From positions 1 through 6,479 of the forward strand of contig CAMLDA010000037.1 in assembly GCA_946478715.1 (NCBI GenBank): DNA of 6,479 nt, written 5' to 3'. How positions within the stretch are numbered: position 1 is the stretch's first letter; each line of letters starts with the position of its first letter. The notes below the pieces were generated by a model. The model ran no database searches. It was given only the letters and a program-made list of their open reading frames with translations, and was not told where the DNA came from. Shown piece by piece: positions 1-5,743 of this stretch. The stretch is from an uncultured Candidatus Saccharibacteria bacterium. GTDB lineage: Bacteria; Patescibacteria; Saccharimonadia; Saccharimonadales; UBA10212. The position numbers were made by a program, and so were the translations under genes.

Positions 1-1240
1 CAATCAGGATTTCGCCGCCGTCTATATCCATGAAACGCATTATCAGCTTGGTCAAAGTGGTCTTGCCGCCGCCTGAATGGCCTACCAGGCCGATTTTCTC
101 ACCTGGCCTTATCTGCAGGTTGAAATCCTTGAACAGGGGTACTTTGCGCTGCTTATCCTTGGAGTCGTGGTCAAAAACGACATCCCTGAAAGTTATCGCT
201 CCGGCGCCCATCCTGGGTTTTTCAGGCGCCTGCGGATCTTTTACGGACGGTTCCTGGGAAAGGTTCTGGACCATATCAAAGGCATCGCCGATGCTCCGGT
301 TGTAATTGCGCAGGGCCTGGTTGCCGAACCCGAACAGCTGGTCGACAATGCTCGACGTATAGCTGAATATCAGGAAGACCGTAGCGATGTTGGCGTTAAA
401 GACCATCACGCCTACGACGGCCATCACCAAGGCCAAGCCGCCCATGGAGCGGCTCAGGGTGCCCAGGTAATTCATCTGCCTTTGGTGGGCTTTGGCGAAC
501 TGAAGCAGCGAGCGCTGGGTAATAGCCGTAGCCTGGCGGAAGCGCCGTATCTCGTAATCGCTCCTGGAAAAGCTTTTTATGGCTACCACGTTGGTGATGG
601 CGTCGGCTAAGTAGCCGGTCTGCCGGCTCTCGTCATTAGCCGTAATCGCACCATAATGCCGGACCGGCTTGGATATCTTGAACGCCAGCGCAACAAAGAG
701 CGCCGAAAACAATACCAGCAGTATCACGTACAGGGGAGCCCGGGGGCCCAGGATTATCGCTGTAATCACGATACCGGCTATCAGCGGATAGACCTGAAAG
801 AGAGTGGTATCTGCCACACGCACATAGGAACCCATCAGTTTATTTGTCTGAGACACCAGGGAACCGGTGAAGTTATTGGCGTGAAAGTCGGTACTTAGGC
901 TTAGCATGTGCCTTAGGACGTCTTCGGCGATATCCTTGTTGACGTTTCCTTCCAGCTGCCACATGAACCTGTCCACCAGCCGCCAGGCGGCCATACCCGC
1001 CAGCAGCGTAGCCACGTAAATGACCAGCTGCGGACCAAAACTGCCCCAGATATGATGCGCCTGATACTTGTGCTGGCTCAGCCGGCTAAGGACATCGGCC
1101 AATATGAGCGGGGGGATGTAATTATTAAGCAGGACGGCCAAAGGCAATGCCAGCAGAGAGCCTGTCACCGCCCGGGGATAGGCTTTTAAGCGCTGAATAT
1201 AATAGCCAAAAACGGCTTTGACTTTGTTTGCCTGGTGCAT
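1..1240 (-). CDS. ABC transporter half-exporter (membrane domain fused to ATPase), C-terminus cut by window edge
   Basis: Reading the reverse strand from the ATG at 1240-1238 gives an uninterrupted 413-residue frame that runs off the left edge. The first ~310 residues form an ABC exporter membrane domain. Hydrophobic segments lie near residues 26-50, 70-86, 148-164, 168-187 and 265-294, and the segment around 213-224 (AITNVVAIKSFS) is the typical coupling-region stretch of MdlB/MsbA-like exporters. The nucleotide-binding domain begins near 348. Walker A is GHSGGGKTT at 387-395 (bases 56-82). The Q-loop, LSGGQ signature, Walker B and H-loop would lie beyond the window, so ATPase integrity cannot be judged. 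The usual A-loop tyrosine position appears to be His358. The start is supported by AGGAGG eight bases upstream. The gene is divergent from uvrC. Such half-transporters dimerise in the cytoplasmic membrane to export lipids, peptides or drugs; the substrate is unknown. The fold assignment is secure. Confidence 0.93.
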   Translation of the reverse strand, partial: MHQANKVKAVFGYYIQRLKAYPRAVTGSLLALPLAVLLNNYIPPLILADVLSRLSQHKYQAHHIWGSFGPQLVIYVATLLAGMAAWRLVDRFMWQLEGNVNKDIAEDVLRHMLSLSTDFHANNFTGSLVSQTNKLMGSYVRVADTTLFQVYPLIAGIVITAIILGPRAPLYVILLVLFSALFVALAFKISKPVRHYGAITANDESRQTGYLADAITNVVAIKSFSRSDYEIRRFRQATAITQRSLLQFAKAHQRQMNYLGTLSRSMGGLALVMAVVGVMVFNANIATVFLIFSYTSSIVDQLFGFGNQALRNYNRSIGDAFDMVQNLSQEPSVKDPQAPEKPRMGAGAITFRDVVFDHDSKDKQRKVPLFKDFNLQIRPGEKIGLVGHSGGGKTTLTKLIMRFMDIDGGEILI

Positions 1241-1242
1241 GG

Positions 1243-1261
1243 GCACGGCCTCCTGCCGCGC
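1243..1261 (-). promoter_or_regulatory. Hairpin presenting the exporter's Shine-Dalgarno in its loop
   Basis: On the reverse strand GCGCGGC (1261-1255) pairs with GCCGTGC (1249-1243) through seven base pairs, one of them G-U. The five-base loop AGGAG is the core of the exporter's ribosome binding site, and the hairpin ends two bases before the start codon. The pairing is read directly from the sequence. A role in limiting ribosome access is an inference. The 5' arm (GCGGC) could alternatively pair with GCCGC inside the upstream short ORF (1319-1315), which would open the hairpin. Confidence 0.45.
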
Positions 1262-1289
1262 GATTAATTACTTTTTGGGACCTTTTATT

Positions 1290-1352
1290 TTAAAGACGAG
1301 TGGGGCCGAAAGAAGCGGCCCGTGCTGTTTGGGTGAATTTTGAATCTGTCAT
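1290..1352 (-). CDS. Putative 20-residue leader peptide upstream of the ABC exporter
   Basis: The reverse strand holds ATG at 1352-1350, 20 codons (MTDSKFTQTA then RAASFGPTRL) and TAA at 1292-1290. A strong SD (GGAAGGAG, 1368-1361) sits eight bases upstream, and the promoter at 1390-1418 would start transcription about 30 bases before the ATG. The stop lies 49 bases before the exporter start, and the two frames differ, so this is not an N-terminal extension. The peptide has no membrane segment and no run of identical amino acids, so classic amino-acid attenuation is not evident. I recognise no family. It could be a regulatory upstream ORF, a ribosome-arrest peptide, or a chance frame behind a good SD. 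The position and translation signals make it more likely translated than not. Confidence 0.45.
   Translation of the reverse strand: MTDSKFTQTARAASFGPTRL
1303..1321 (-). promoter_or_regulatory. GC stem-loop inside the leader ORF
   Basis: GGGCCG (1321-1316 on the reverse strand) and CGGCCC (1308-1303) form a perfect six-base-pair stem with a seven-base loop. No uridine tract follows directly, so it is not a standard terminator. It lies inside the coding part of the short leader ORF, so a translating ribosome would melt it. It also contains the GCCGC that could pair with the 5' arm of the hairpin around the exporter's SD. Confidence 0.35.
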
Positions 1353-1389
1353 TTTTGCCGCTCCTTCCTACCTTATTAATAGTTGTTAA

Positions 1390-1418
1390 ATTGTAACACC
1401 CCGCTTAACCTCTGACAA
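1390..1418 (-). promoter_or_regulatory. Sigma70-type promoter for the leader ORF and ABC exporter
   Basis: On the reverse strand TTGTCA (1418-1413) and TACAAT (1395-1390) are separated by exactly 17 bases. Each hexamer matches the housekeeping consensus at five of six positions. Transcription should start near 1382-1383, giving about 30 bases before the leader ORF. The -35 hexamer overlaps that of the divergent uvrC promoter. Confidence 0.7.
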
Positions 1419-1440
1419 ACTTTTAACGATTTGATAACCT
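1412..1440 (+). promoter_or_regulatory. Candidate uvrC promoter, back to back with the exporter promoter
   Basis: CTGACA (1412-1417, five of six matches) is followed after 17 bases by TAACCT (1435-1440), which keeps the key T, A and final T of a -10 element and is preceded by TG at 1432-1433 (extended -10). The predicted start is near 1447, five bases before the ATG at 1452. The -10 is weak, so the call rests on spacing, the TG motif and the absence of an SD. Confidence 0.4.
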
Positions 1441-1451
1441 TTATGTGCGAT

Positions 1452-2957
1452 ATGAGCAAGGTTGAGGAGAAGTTAAAACAGCTTCCTAACACGCCGGGCG
1501 TCTACTTTCATAAAGATAAGTCCGGCGAAATTATTTATATTGGCAAAGCGGCCAGCCTGCGCAACCGGGTGCGGCAGTATTTTCAAAAAAGCCGCGCCTT
1601 TGATCCCAAGACCGATATCCTGGTTTCGGAAATCGCCGACATAGACTGGACCGAAGTGGAAACCGAAGCCGACGCCCTTTTCCTGGAAGCTGAATTAGTC
1701 CGGCGTTACCAGCCGCGGTTCAACATCCTGCTGCGCGATGATAAGAGCCTGCAGTTCGTGCGGGTGGATTATAAGAGTGATTATCCAACGGTGACCCTGG
1801 TGCGCCGGCCGCTGGACGACGGAGCCGAATACTTTGGCCCGTACGTGAACGGATTCGCGGTTAAAAAGGCTTTGCGTTTTCTGCGCCGCGCTTTTCCGTA
1901 CGCTATCAGCCGGCCTAACGGCCAGAAAAGGGCCAGCCTTTACTACCACTTAGGATTAGACCCCGGCCTGGAAGAAGGGCGCACCAGCCTGGCGGATTAC
2001 CGGGCCAACCTGCGGAAACTTATGCAGTACCTGCGCGGTGACCGCATGGGCCTGATGCGCGATATCGAGCGCGACATGAAGCGGGCCGCGAAGGCAAAAG
2101 ACTTTGAGCAAGCCGCCCATCTGCGCAACCAGCTGCAGGCCCTGCAGTCATTAAGCCGGCAGATACTTTTTTCGGACCGCGAGCTGCAGGATGCCTCCAA
2201 AGACCAGGCCTTGGTAGACCTGGCCGCGCTGCTGGGACTGCCTAAACCGCCTAGCCGTATAGAAGGATACGATATAAGCCACATGCAGGGTACGGACAAC
2301 GTCGCCAGCATGGTGGTGTTTACCAGCGGCCTGCCCGATAAGGCCAGTTACCGCAAGTTCAAGATGCGCCTGGGCGGCAACGACGACTTCGCGCACATGA
2401 GCGAGACCGTCACGCGGCGCCTGCGCGAAGAGAACGTTAAAAAGTGGGGAATAGCGGACCTGATGCTGATAGACGGCGGCCGGGGACAGCTGGCGGCGGC
2501 GCTGGCAAGCCGCGACGCCTGCGGCAAAAAAATCCCCATGATTGGGCTGGCCAAGCGGCAGGAAGAAATAATCATCCATAAGAAAAACAGTATACCGGGC
2601 GCCGAACCGGCCGATTGGCTCCAGCGAGCGCGCAAAGCCAAAGCCTACGTGAGCGAGTCGGAAGATTTTATAAACCTGGAGCTGCCCAAGGATTCGCATG
2701 CCGTAAAACTGCTGCAGCGCATCAGGGATGAATCGCACAGGTTCGCGGTCAGCTACCACTCCACCTTAAAAAGGGGCAGGCAGACCGCCAGCGTCCTGGA
2801 CGAGGTGCCGGGCATAGGCCCGCTTACGAAGAAAAAGCTTATCCGGCGTTTCGGTTCGGCCAAAGCGGCCCTGAATGCCGACACCGCCCAGCTGCAGGAA
2901 ATCCTGGGCGCCAAACGCGGCCTGCAGGTGGCCGGTTACTTTGAAAAACTGCGTTAA
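1452..2957 (+). CDS. uvrC: UvrABC system protein C, nucleotide excision repair endonuclease
   Basis: UvrC makes both the 3' and 5' incisions around bulky DNA lesions after UvrA/UvrB damage recognition, in the cytoplasm. Residues here count from ATG 1452 (501 aa). The N-terminal GIY-YIG nuclease is visible as GVY (16-18) and YIG (29-31), with downstream Arg and Glu. A UVR domain for UvrB binding lies near 199-234. The RNase H-like domain keeps all three catalytic residues: Asp274 (GYDISH), Asp341 (LIDGG) and His429 (DESHRF). A C-terminal helix-hairpin-helix pair starts near VPGIG (452-456). The protein is about 110 residues shorter than E. coli UvrC. It lacks the cysteine cluster expected near 148-170 and carries an extra segment at about 376-408. 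No SD precedes any candidate start. TTG 1431 overlaps the candidate -10, ATG 1443 is possible, and ATG 1452 best fits family N-termini. The identity is certain; the start is not. Confidence 0.97.
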   Translation: MSKVEEKLKQLPNTPGVYFHKDKSGEIIYIGKAASLRNRVRQYFQKSRAFDPKTDILVSEIADIDWTEVETEADALFLEAELVRRYQPRFNILLRDDKSLQFVRVDYKSDYPTVTLVRRPLDDGAEYFGPYVNGFAVKKALRFLRRAFPYAISRPNGQKRASLYYHLGLDPGLEEGRTSLADYRANLRKLMQYLRGDRMGLMRDIERDMKRAAKAKDFEQAAHLRNQLQALQSLSRQILFSDRELQDASKDQALVDLAALLGLPKPPSRIEGYDISHMQGTDNVASMVVFTSGLPDKASYRKFKMRLGGNDDFAHMSETVTRRLREENVKKWGIADLMLIDGGRGQLAAALASRDACGKKIPMIGLAKRQEEIIIHKKNSIPGAEPADWLQRARKAKAYVSESEDFINLELPKDSHAVKLLQRIRDESHRFAVSYHSTLKRGRQTASVLDEVPGIGPLTKKKLIRRFGSAKAALNADTAQLQEILGAKRGLQVAGYFEKLR

Positions 2958-2982
2958 CCATTAGCAATTTTAAGCCCGGGAT

Positions 2983-2991
2983 TGGTAGAAT
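2983..2991 (+). promoter_or_regulatory. Extended -10 promoter for the membrane protein-secG-binding protein group
   Basis: TGG followed by TAGAAT (2986-2991, five of six to consensus) forms an extended -10. No convincing -35 lies at the right distance; TTAGCA at 2961 is 19 bases away. Transcription should begin near 2998, only about three bases before the ATG at 3001. The mRNA would be nearly leaderless, consistent with the missing SD. It lies 25 bases after the uvrC stop, with no terminator between. Confidence 0.5.
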
Positions 2992-3000
2992 ATAGCTTAA

Positions 3001-3369
3001 ATGATAGGGAACTTCTTACTTAGGTTCGGGGTCCGCTGGGCGGTGTCGGCTCTTGGCCTGTGGGTTGCCGCCGCCATTCTTGGCCCCGGCCGCTTTAGCG
3101 TGGGCGGCAACTGGGGCACCGTGATAGCCGCCGGGTTCTTCCTGGCTTTGGTGAACTGGGCCTTAAAACCGCTGCTGGTCATCCTGTCGTTCCCGGCCAT
3201 AATCCTAAGCCTGGGCCTGTTCATGCTGATACTGAACGGCTTTCTGATACTGATTGTCCATTGGCTGTACAGCCCGCTTTATGTCAAGAACTTGGGCATC
3301 GCCATCATAGCGGGTATCATAGTAGGGGTAATTAACTTTCTGGTGACCAAGGTATTGGAGGATATATAG
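3001..3369 (+). CDS. PF04020-type (YvlD/phage holin IV superfamily) four-helix membrane protein
   Basis: The 122-residue protein is almost entirely hydrophobic, with four predicted membrane helices near residues 10-28, 39-57, 63-88 and 98-118. The central stretch LVNWALKPLLVILSFPAII (50-68), followed by LSLGLFMLILNG, matches the hallmark of the PF04020 family (YvlD-like, often called phage holin family protein). Despite that label, chromosomal members are usually not in prophages, and nothing phage-like is seen here. Their cellular role is poorly known; in Bacillus, YvlD belongs to an envelope-stress-linked operon. The start at 3001 has no SD but follows an extended -10 by nine bases. The gene ends one base before secG, and secG's SD lies inside its last codons, so the two are probably translationally coupled. 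Family assignment is confident; function is unknown. Confidence 0.85.
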   Translation: MIGNFLLRFGVRWAVSALGLWVAAAILGPGRFSVGGNWGTVIAAGFFLALVNWALKPLLVILSFPAIILSLGLFMLILNGFLILIVHWLYSPLYVKNLGIAIIAGIIVGVINFLVTKVLEDI

Positions 3370-3370
3370 G

Positions 3371-3586
3371 ATGACAATCTGGGGATATATAACCATCGTT
3401 AGCGTCGTACTGCTGACTATTCTTATTCTGGTACAGACCCGGGGCGCCAGCCTGGGAGCAGGACTGGGCGGCGGCGGCGAAGTCAACACCGTCCGGCGGG
3501 GTTCAGATAAATCCCTGCACCAGCTGACCATCATCCTGGTATTTATTTTTGCCGCCAGCATCATAGTCAGCATAGTGGCAAAATAA
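3371..3586 (+). CDS. secG: Preprotein translocase subunit SecG
   Basis: SecG is the small accessory subunit of the SecYEG channel in the cytoplasmic membrane and assists SecA-driven protein export. The 71-residue protein has the family layout: helix one (about 4-22), the conserved loop with LVQTRGASLGAGLGGGGE (20-37), the RRGSDKSLHQLT turn (42-53) and helix two (about 53-70). Length is normal for compact bacterial SecG. GGAGG (3357-3361), inside the end of the upstream gene, lies nine bases before the ATG. The gene is one base after the PF04020 gene and 12 bases before the solute-binding protein gene, so all three are probably one transcript. Placement ahead of an exported, membrane-anchored protein is functionally sensible, since the translocon would deliver its neighbour. 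Confidence 0.95.
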   Translation: MTIWGYITIVSVVLLTILILVQTRGASLGAGLGGGGEVNTVRRGSDKSLHQLTIILVFIFAASIIVSIVAK

Positions 3587-3598
3587 CGGGTCCGGCCG

Positions 3599-5386
3599 AT
3601 GGTTGGTTTCCACAAGAATACTAAAAGGGATATTGCCCGAAAGCTGCGCCGCCAGAAATCGACGGCCGTCAGCTTTACGCAACAGGCCGACCAGAAGATA
3701 GAGCGCCTGCTGATACGCCGCTTTGACCGGCTGGCTTCGGTCAGGCGTTTCGTTTTTCTTTGGGTGCTGCTGTTTTTGGTAATGATTCTGGCCGGTATCT
3801 TCCAAATCAGGAGCCTGTCGGCTTACTACCAGGAGCTGCGCCCGGTGCCGGGCGGCTTATACACGGAAGGCCTGATAGGCAATTTTACTAATGCCAATCC
3901 GCTGTTCGCTACCGGCGCCGCCGATACTGCTGTCAGCCGTTTGGTATTTTCCGGTTTATTCAAATACGACAAATCCAACCACCTGGTGGGTGATTTGGCA
4001 AAAGATTACACGCTCAGCCCGAACCAGATGCGCTACACCGTGCACATAAAGCAGGGGCTAACCTGGCAGGACGGAGCGCCGGTAACGGCCGACGACGTGG
4101 TGTTCACTTACCGGACCATCCAGAACATAGAGGCCCAGTCCCCGCTGTACAGCAGCTGGCTTGGCATAAATGTAACCAAGCTGAATGATTACACCGTTAA
4201 CTTTGATTTACCCAACGCGCTTAGCTCTTTTCCATACTCTCTGGTGAACGGCATCATACCGTCGCACATCTTAAGGAGCGTGCCAGCCGAACAGCTGCGC
4301 AGCCTGCCGTTCAACACGTCCCCGGTGGGCACCGGCCCGTTCCAGTGGAAGTTCATAGAAGTCACCGGCAGTAATCCGGACGTTAGGCAGCAGCGCATCA
4401 GCCTGTCGGCTTTCAAAAAATATGCCGGCGGGCGGCCAAAGCTGGATGGCTTTAACCTTATAACCTTCAGTGACGAGCAGCAGATGATAAACGCTTTTAA
4501 GAAAAAGCAGATAAGCGCCATGAGCGGATTAGAAAACGTGCCGGACGTCCTTACGGCCAAGAACCTGCAGGTTTACGTGACTCCTTTGACCTCGGAAACC
4601 ATGGTCTTTTTCAATATGTCCCAGCCGATTATGAACGACGCCTCGGTGCGCCGCGCCCTGGCCATGGCCACCGACCGCAGCCAGCTTAGCTACCTGTTTG
4701 ACGAGCCGGTAAAACTGGCCGACAGCCCGCTTTTAAAGGGCCAGCTGGGCTATGACAGGAAACTGGCCGAACCAGGCTACGATATCGCGGCGGCGAATAA
4801 GCTGCTGGACCAGGACGGATGGGTAAAAGGCGCCGACGGATACCGCTCCAAAGATGGCAAGCAATTGTCTTTCCCGCTTAGTGCCCAAACCAGCGAAAAC
4901 TATACCAAGACCGCGGAATTCCTGCAGAAGCAGTGGGCAAAGATAGGCGTGAAAGTTGTACCGCAGTATTCCGGCCAGGACGACATCCAGACTTCCGTTA
5001 TCAGCAACCACGATTACGACGCGCTGCTGTACGCCATCAATATCGGCGTCGATCCGGACGTTTTCGCTTATTGGGACAGCACCCAGGCGTCCATAACTTC
5101 CCAGGGGCACCTGAACCTTAGCGAATACAAGAACTCCCTGATAGACCAGTCGGTAGAGGCTGGCCGCACCCGGGCCGACCCGCAGATACGCGCTATCAAA
5201 TACCAGGCTTTCCTTAAGCAGTGGACAAAAGACCTTCCGGCCATTGCGCTTTACCAGCCAAACTACCTGTACATTACGCGGGGCGACGTGTTTAACTTTG
5301 GCGGCGAATCGTTCAATTCGGGCGCGGACAGGTTCTATAGCGTCAGCGACTGGATGATTAGGCAAAAACGCCAGAATATAAAATAA
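3599..5386 (+). CDS. Membrane-anchored family 5 (peptide/oligopeptide-type) ABC solute-binding protein
   Basis: This 595-residue protein carries a family 5 solute-binding domain (SBP_bac_5, as in OppA/DppA) from about residue 88 to 570. Recognisable parts are FSGLFKYD (117-124), the GLTWQDGAPVTADDVVFTY signature (153-171) and a C-terminal LPAIALYQPNY block. Family members capture peptides, or sometimes nickel or sugars, for an ABC importer. Instead of a lipobox, it has ~50 mostly basic N-terminal residues, one membrane helix (51-70) and then the domain. The positive-inside rule places the tail in the cytoplasm and the domain outside. The start at 3599 has no clear SD; being 12 bases after secG, it may be coupled. 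No permease or ATPase gene for an importer is in the window. In a reduced, auxotrophic cell a peptide-uptake role is plausible, but the substrate is an inference. Confidence 0.92.
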   Translation: MVGFHKNTKRDIARKLRRQKSTAVSFTQQADQKIERLLIRRFDRLASVRRFVFLWVLLFLVMILAGIFQIRSLSAYYQELRPVPGGLYTEGLIGNFTNANPLFATGAADTAVSRLVFSGLFKYDKSNHLVGDLAKDYTLSPNQMRYTVHIKQGLTWQDGAPVTADDVVFTYRTIQNIEAQSPLYSSWLGINVTKLNDYTVNFDLPNALSSFPYSLVNGIIPSHILRSVPAEQLRSLPFNTSPVGTGPFQWKFIEVTGSNPDVRQQRISLSAFKKYAGGRPKLDGFNLITFSDEQQMINAFKKKQISAMSGLENVPDVLTAKNLQVYVTPLTSETMVFFNMSQPIMNDASVRRALAMATDRSQLSYLFDEPVKLADSPLLKGQLGYDRKLAEPGYDIAAANKLLDQDGWVKGADGYRSKDGKQLSFPLSAQTSENYTKTAEFLQKQWAKIGVKVVPQYSGQDDIQTSVISNHDYDALLYAINIGVDPDVFAYWDSTQASITSQGHLNLSEYKNSLIDQSVEAGRTRADPQIRAIKYQAFLKQWTKDLPAIALYQPNYLYITRGDVFNFGGESFNSGADRFYSVSDWMIRQKRQNIK

Positions 5387-5421
5387 GCCGTAATGGTATA
5401 GGGGATGGGCGGCGTAAAAAG

Positions 5422-5427
5422 TATAAT
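5422..5427 (+). promoter_or_regulatory. -10 element of the tRNA-Cys/tRNA-Leu promoter
   Basis: A perfect TATAAT lies nine bases before the first tRNA base, so transcription should begin about three bases before the mature 5' end. No good -35 is seen at 17-18 bases upstream; the stretch there is G-rich (GGGGATGGGC, 5401-5410). There is no terminator after the preceding binding-protein gene, so readthrough may also contribute. Confidence 0.55.
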
Positions 5428-5436
5428 TGTTTTATT

Positions 5437-5510
5437 GGCGCGTTGGCGGAGAAGTTACGCAGAGGTCTGCAAAACCTTTTAGACGGGTGCGAGTCCCGTA
5501 CGCGCCTCCA
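5437..5510 (+). tRNA. tRNA-Cys, anticodon GCA
   Basis: A complete cloverleaf can be drawn: acceptor GGCGCGT/ACGCGCC, D stem GCG/CGC, anticodon stem GAGGT/ACCTT with loop CTGCAAA (anticodon GCA), a four-base variable region, T stem ACGGG/CCCGT, discriminator T73 (the usual cysteine identity base) and encoded CCA. The acceptor stem is the same as in E. coli tRNA-Cys. Two standard tertiary-contact positions deviate: the T loop reads TGCGAGT (G at 55 instead of T) and the D loop has AG where GG (18-19) is expected. The 3' end directly touches tRNA-Leu. Confidence 0.95.
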
Positions 5511-5596
5511 GGGCAGATGGCGGAATTGGTATACGCTGCGGACTTAAAATCCGTTGCCGATAAGGCTTGAGGGTTCAAGTCCCTCTCTGCCCACCA
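5511..5596 (+). tRNA. tRNA-Leu, anticodon TAA
   Basis: This is an 86-base class II tRNA with acceptor GGGCAGA/TCTGCCC, D stem GCG/CGC with a loop containing GG, and anticodon stem GCGGA/TCCGT with loop CTTAAAA (anticodon TAA, reading UUA and probably UUG). The long variable arm includes GCC and GGC around a GATAA loop. The T arm is GAGGG TTCAAGT CCCTC, the discriminator is A73, and CCA is encoded. It follows tRNA-Cys with no base between, so the two must be separated by a cut exactly at the CCA/+1 junction, and it shares its promoter and terminator. Confidence 0.96.
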
Positions 5597-5637
5597 TTAA
5601 AATAAAGCTGGCTTTTGGCCGGCTTTGTTTTAATTTT
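5597..5637 (+). terminator. Intrinsic terminator of the tRNA pair
   Basis: Beginning at the base after the tRNA-Leu CCA, 5597-5612 pairs with 5618-5633 in a 16-base-pair stem with two wobble pairs and the loop TTTTG. The GC core is GCTGGC/GCCGGC (5607-5612 / 5618-5623). The T-rich 3' arm and TTTT (5634-5637) supply the uridine tract. It should end the tRNA transcript and insulate the small gene downstream. Confidence 0.9.
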
Positions 5638-5674
5638 GTGCCGCTGCCCAGCAGGTATTAAATACGGCATTTTA

Positions 5675-5703
5675 TTGAAAAAATTGGTAAATAGCGGTAT
5701 TGT
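5675..5703 (+). promoter_or_regulatory. Candidate promoter for the 48-residue membrane protein
   Basis: TTGAAA (5675-5680, four of six) and TATTGT (5698-5703, four of six) are separated by 17 bases. Transcription would begin near 5710, giving a leader of about 34 bases that contains the purine-rich SD region. The preceding terminator means this gene needs its own promoter. Confidence 0.4.
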
Positions 5704-5743
5704 TTAATTACATTATCTAAGAGGTGGGTAGAGAGGGTAGTTA

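Noticed and set aside
77..610. 177-codon forward frame at the left, plus shorter neighbours up to 898
   Set aside because: The reverse strand over the same bases encodes an unmistakable ABC exporter with Walker A, so the forward frames are shadows.
1431..1451. TTG 1431 or ATG 1443 as the uvrC start
   Set aside because: TTG 1431 would put the candidate -10 inside the gene, and neither has an SD. ATG 1452 gives the N-terminal length typical of the family. ATG 1443 cannot be excluded.
2151..2759. 202-codon reverse-strand frame opposite uvrC
   Set aside because: It lies wholly antisense to a clearly identified uvrC, has no recognisable domain and no SD. Long antisense frames are expected opposite moderately GC-rich codon patterns.
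3001..3369. Prophage interpretation from the phage holin family label
   Set aside because: PF04020 proteins are common chromosomal membrane proteins. No lysin, capsid, integrase or repressor genes are nearby, and the gene is joined to secG.
4733..5365. 210-codon reverse-strand frame opposite the solute-binding protein
   Set aside because: It is antisense to a conserved gene, with no domain and no translation or promoter signals.
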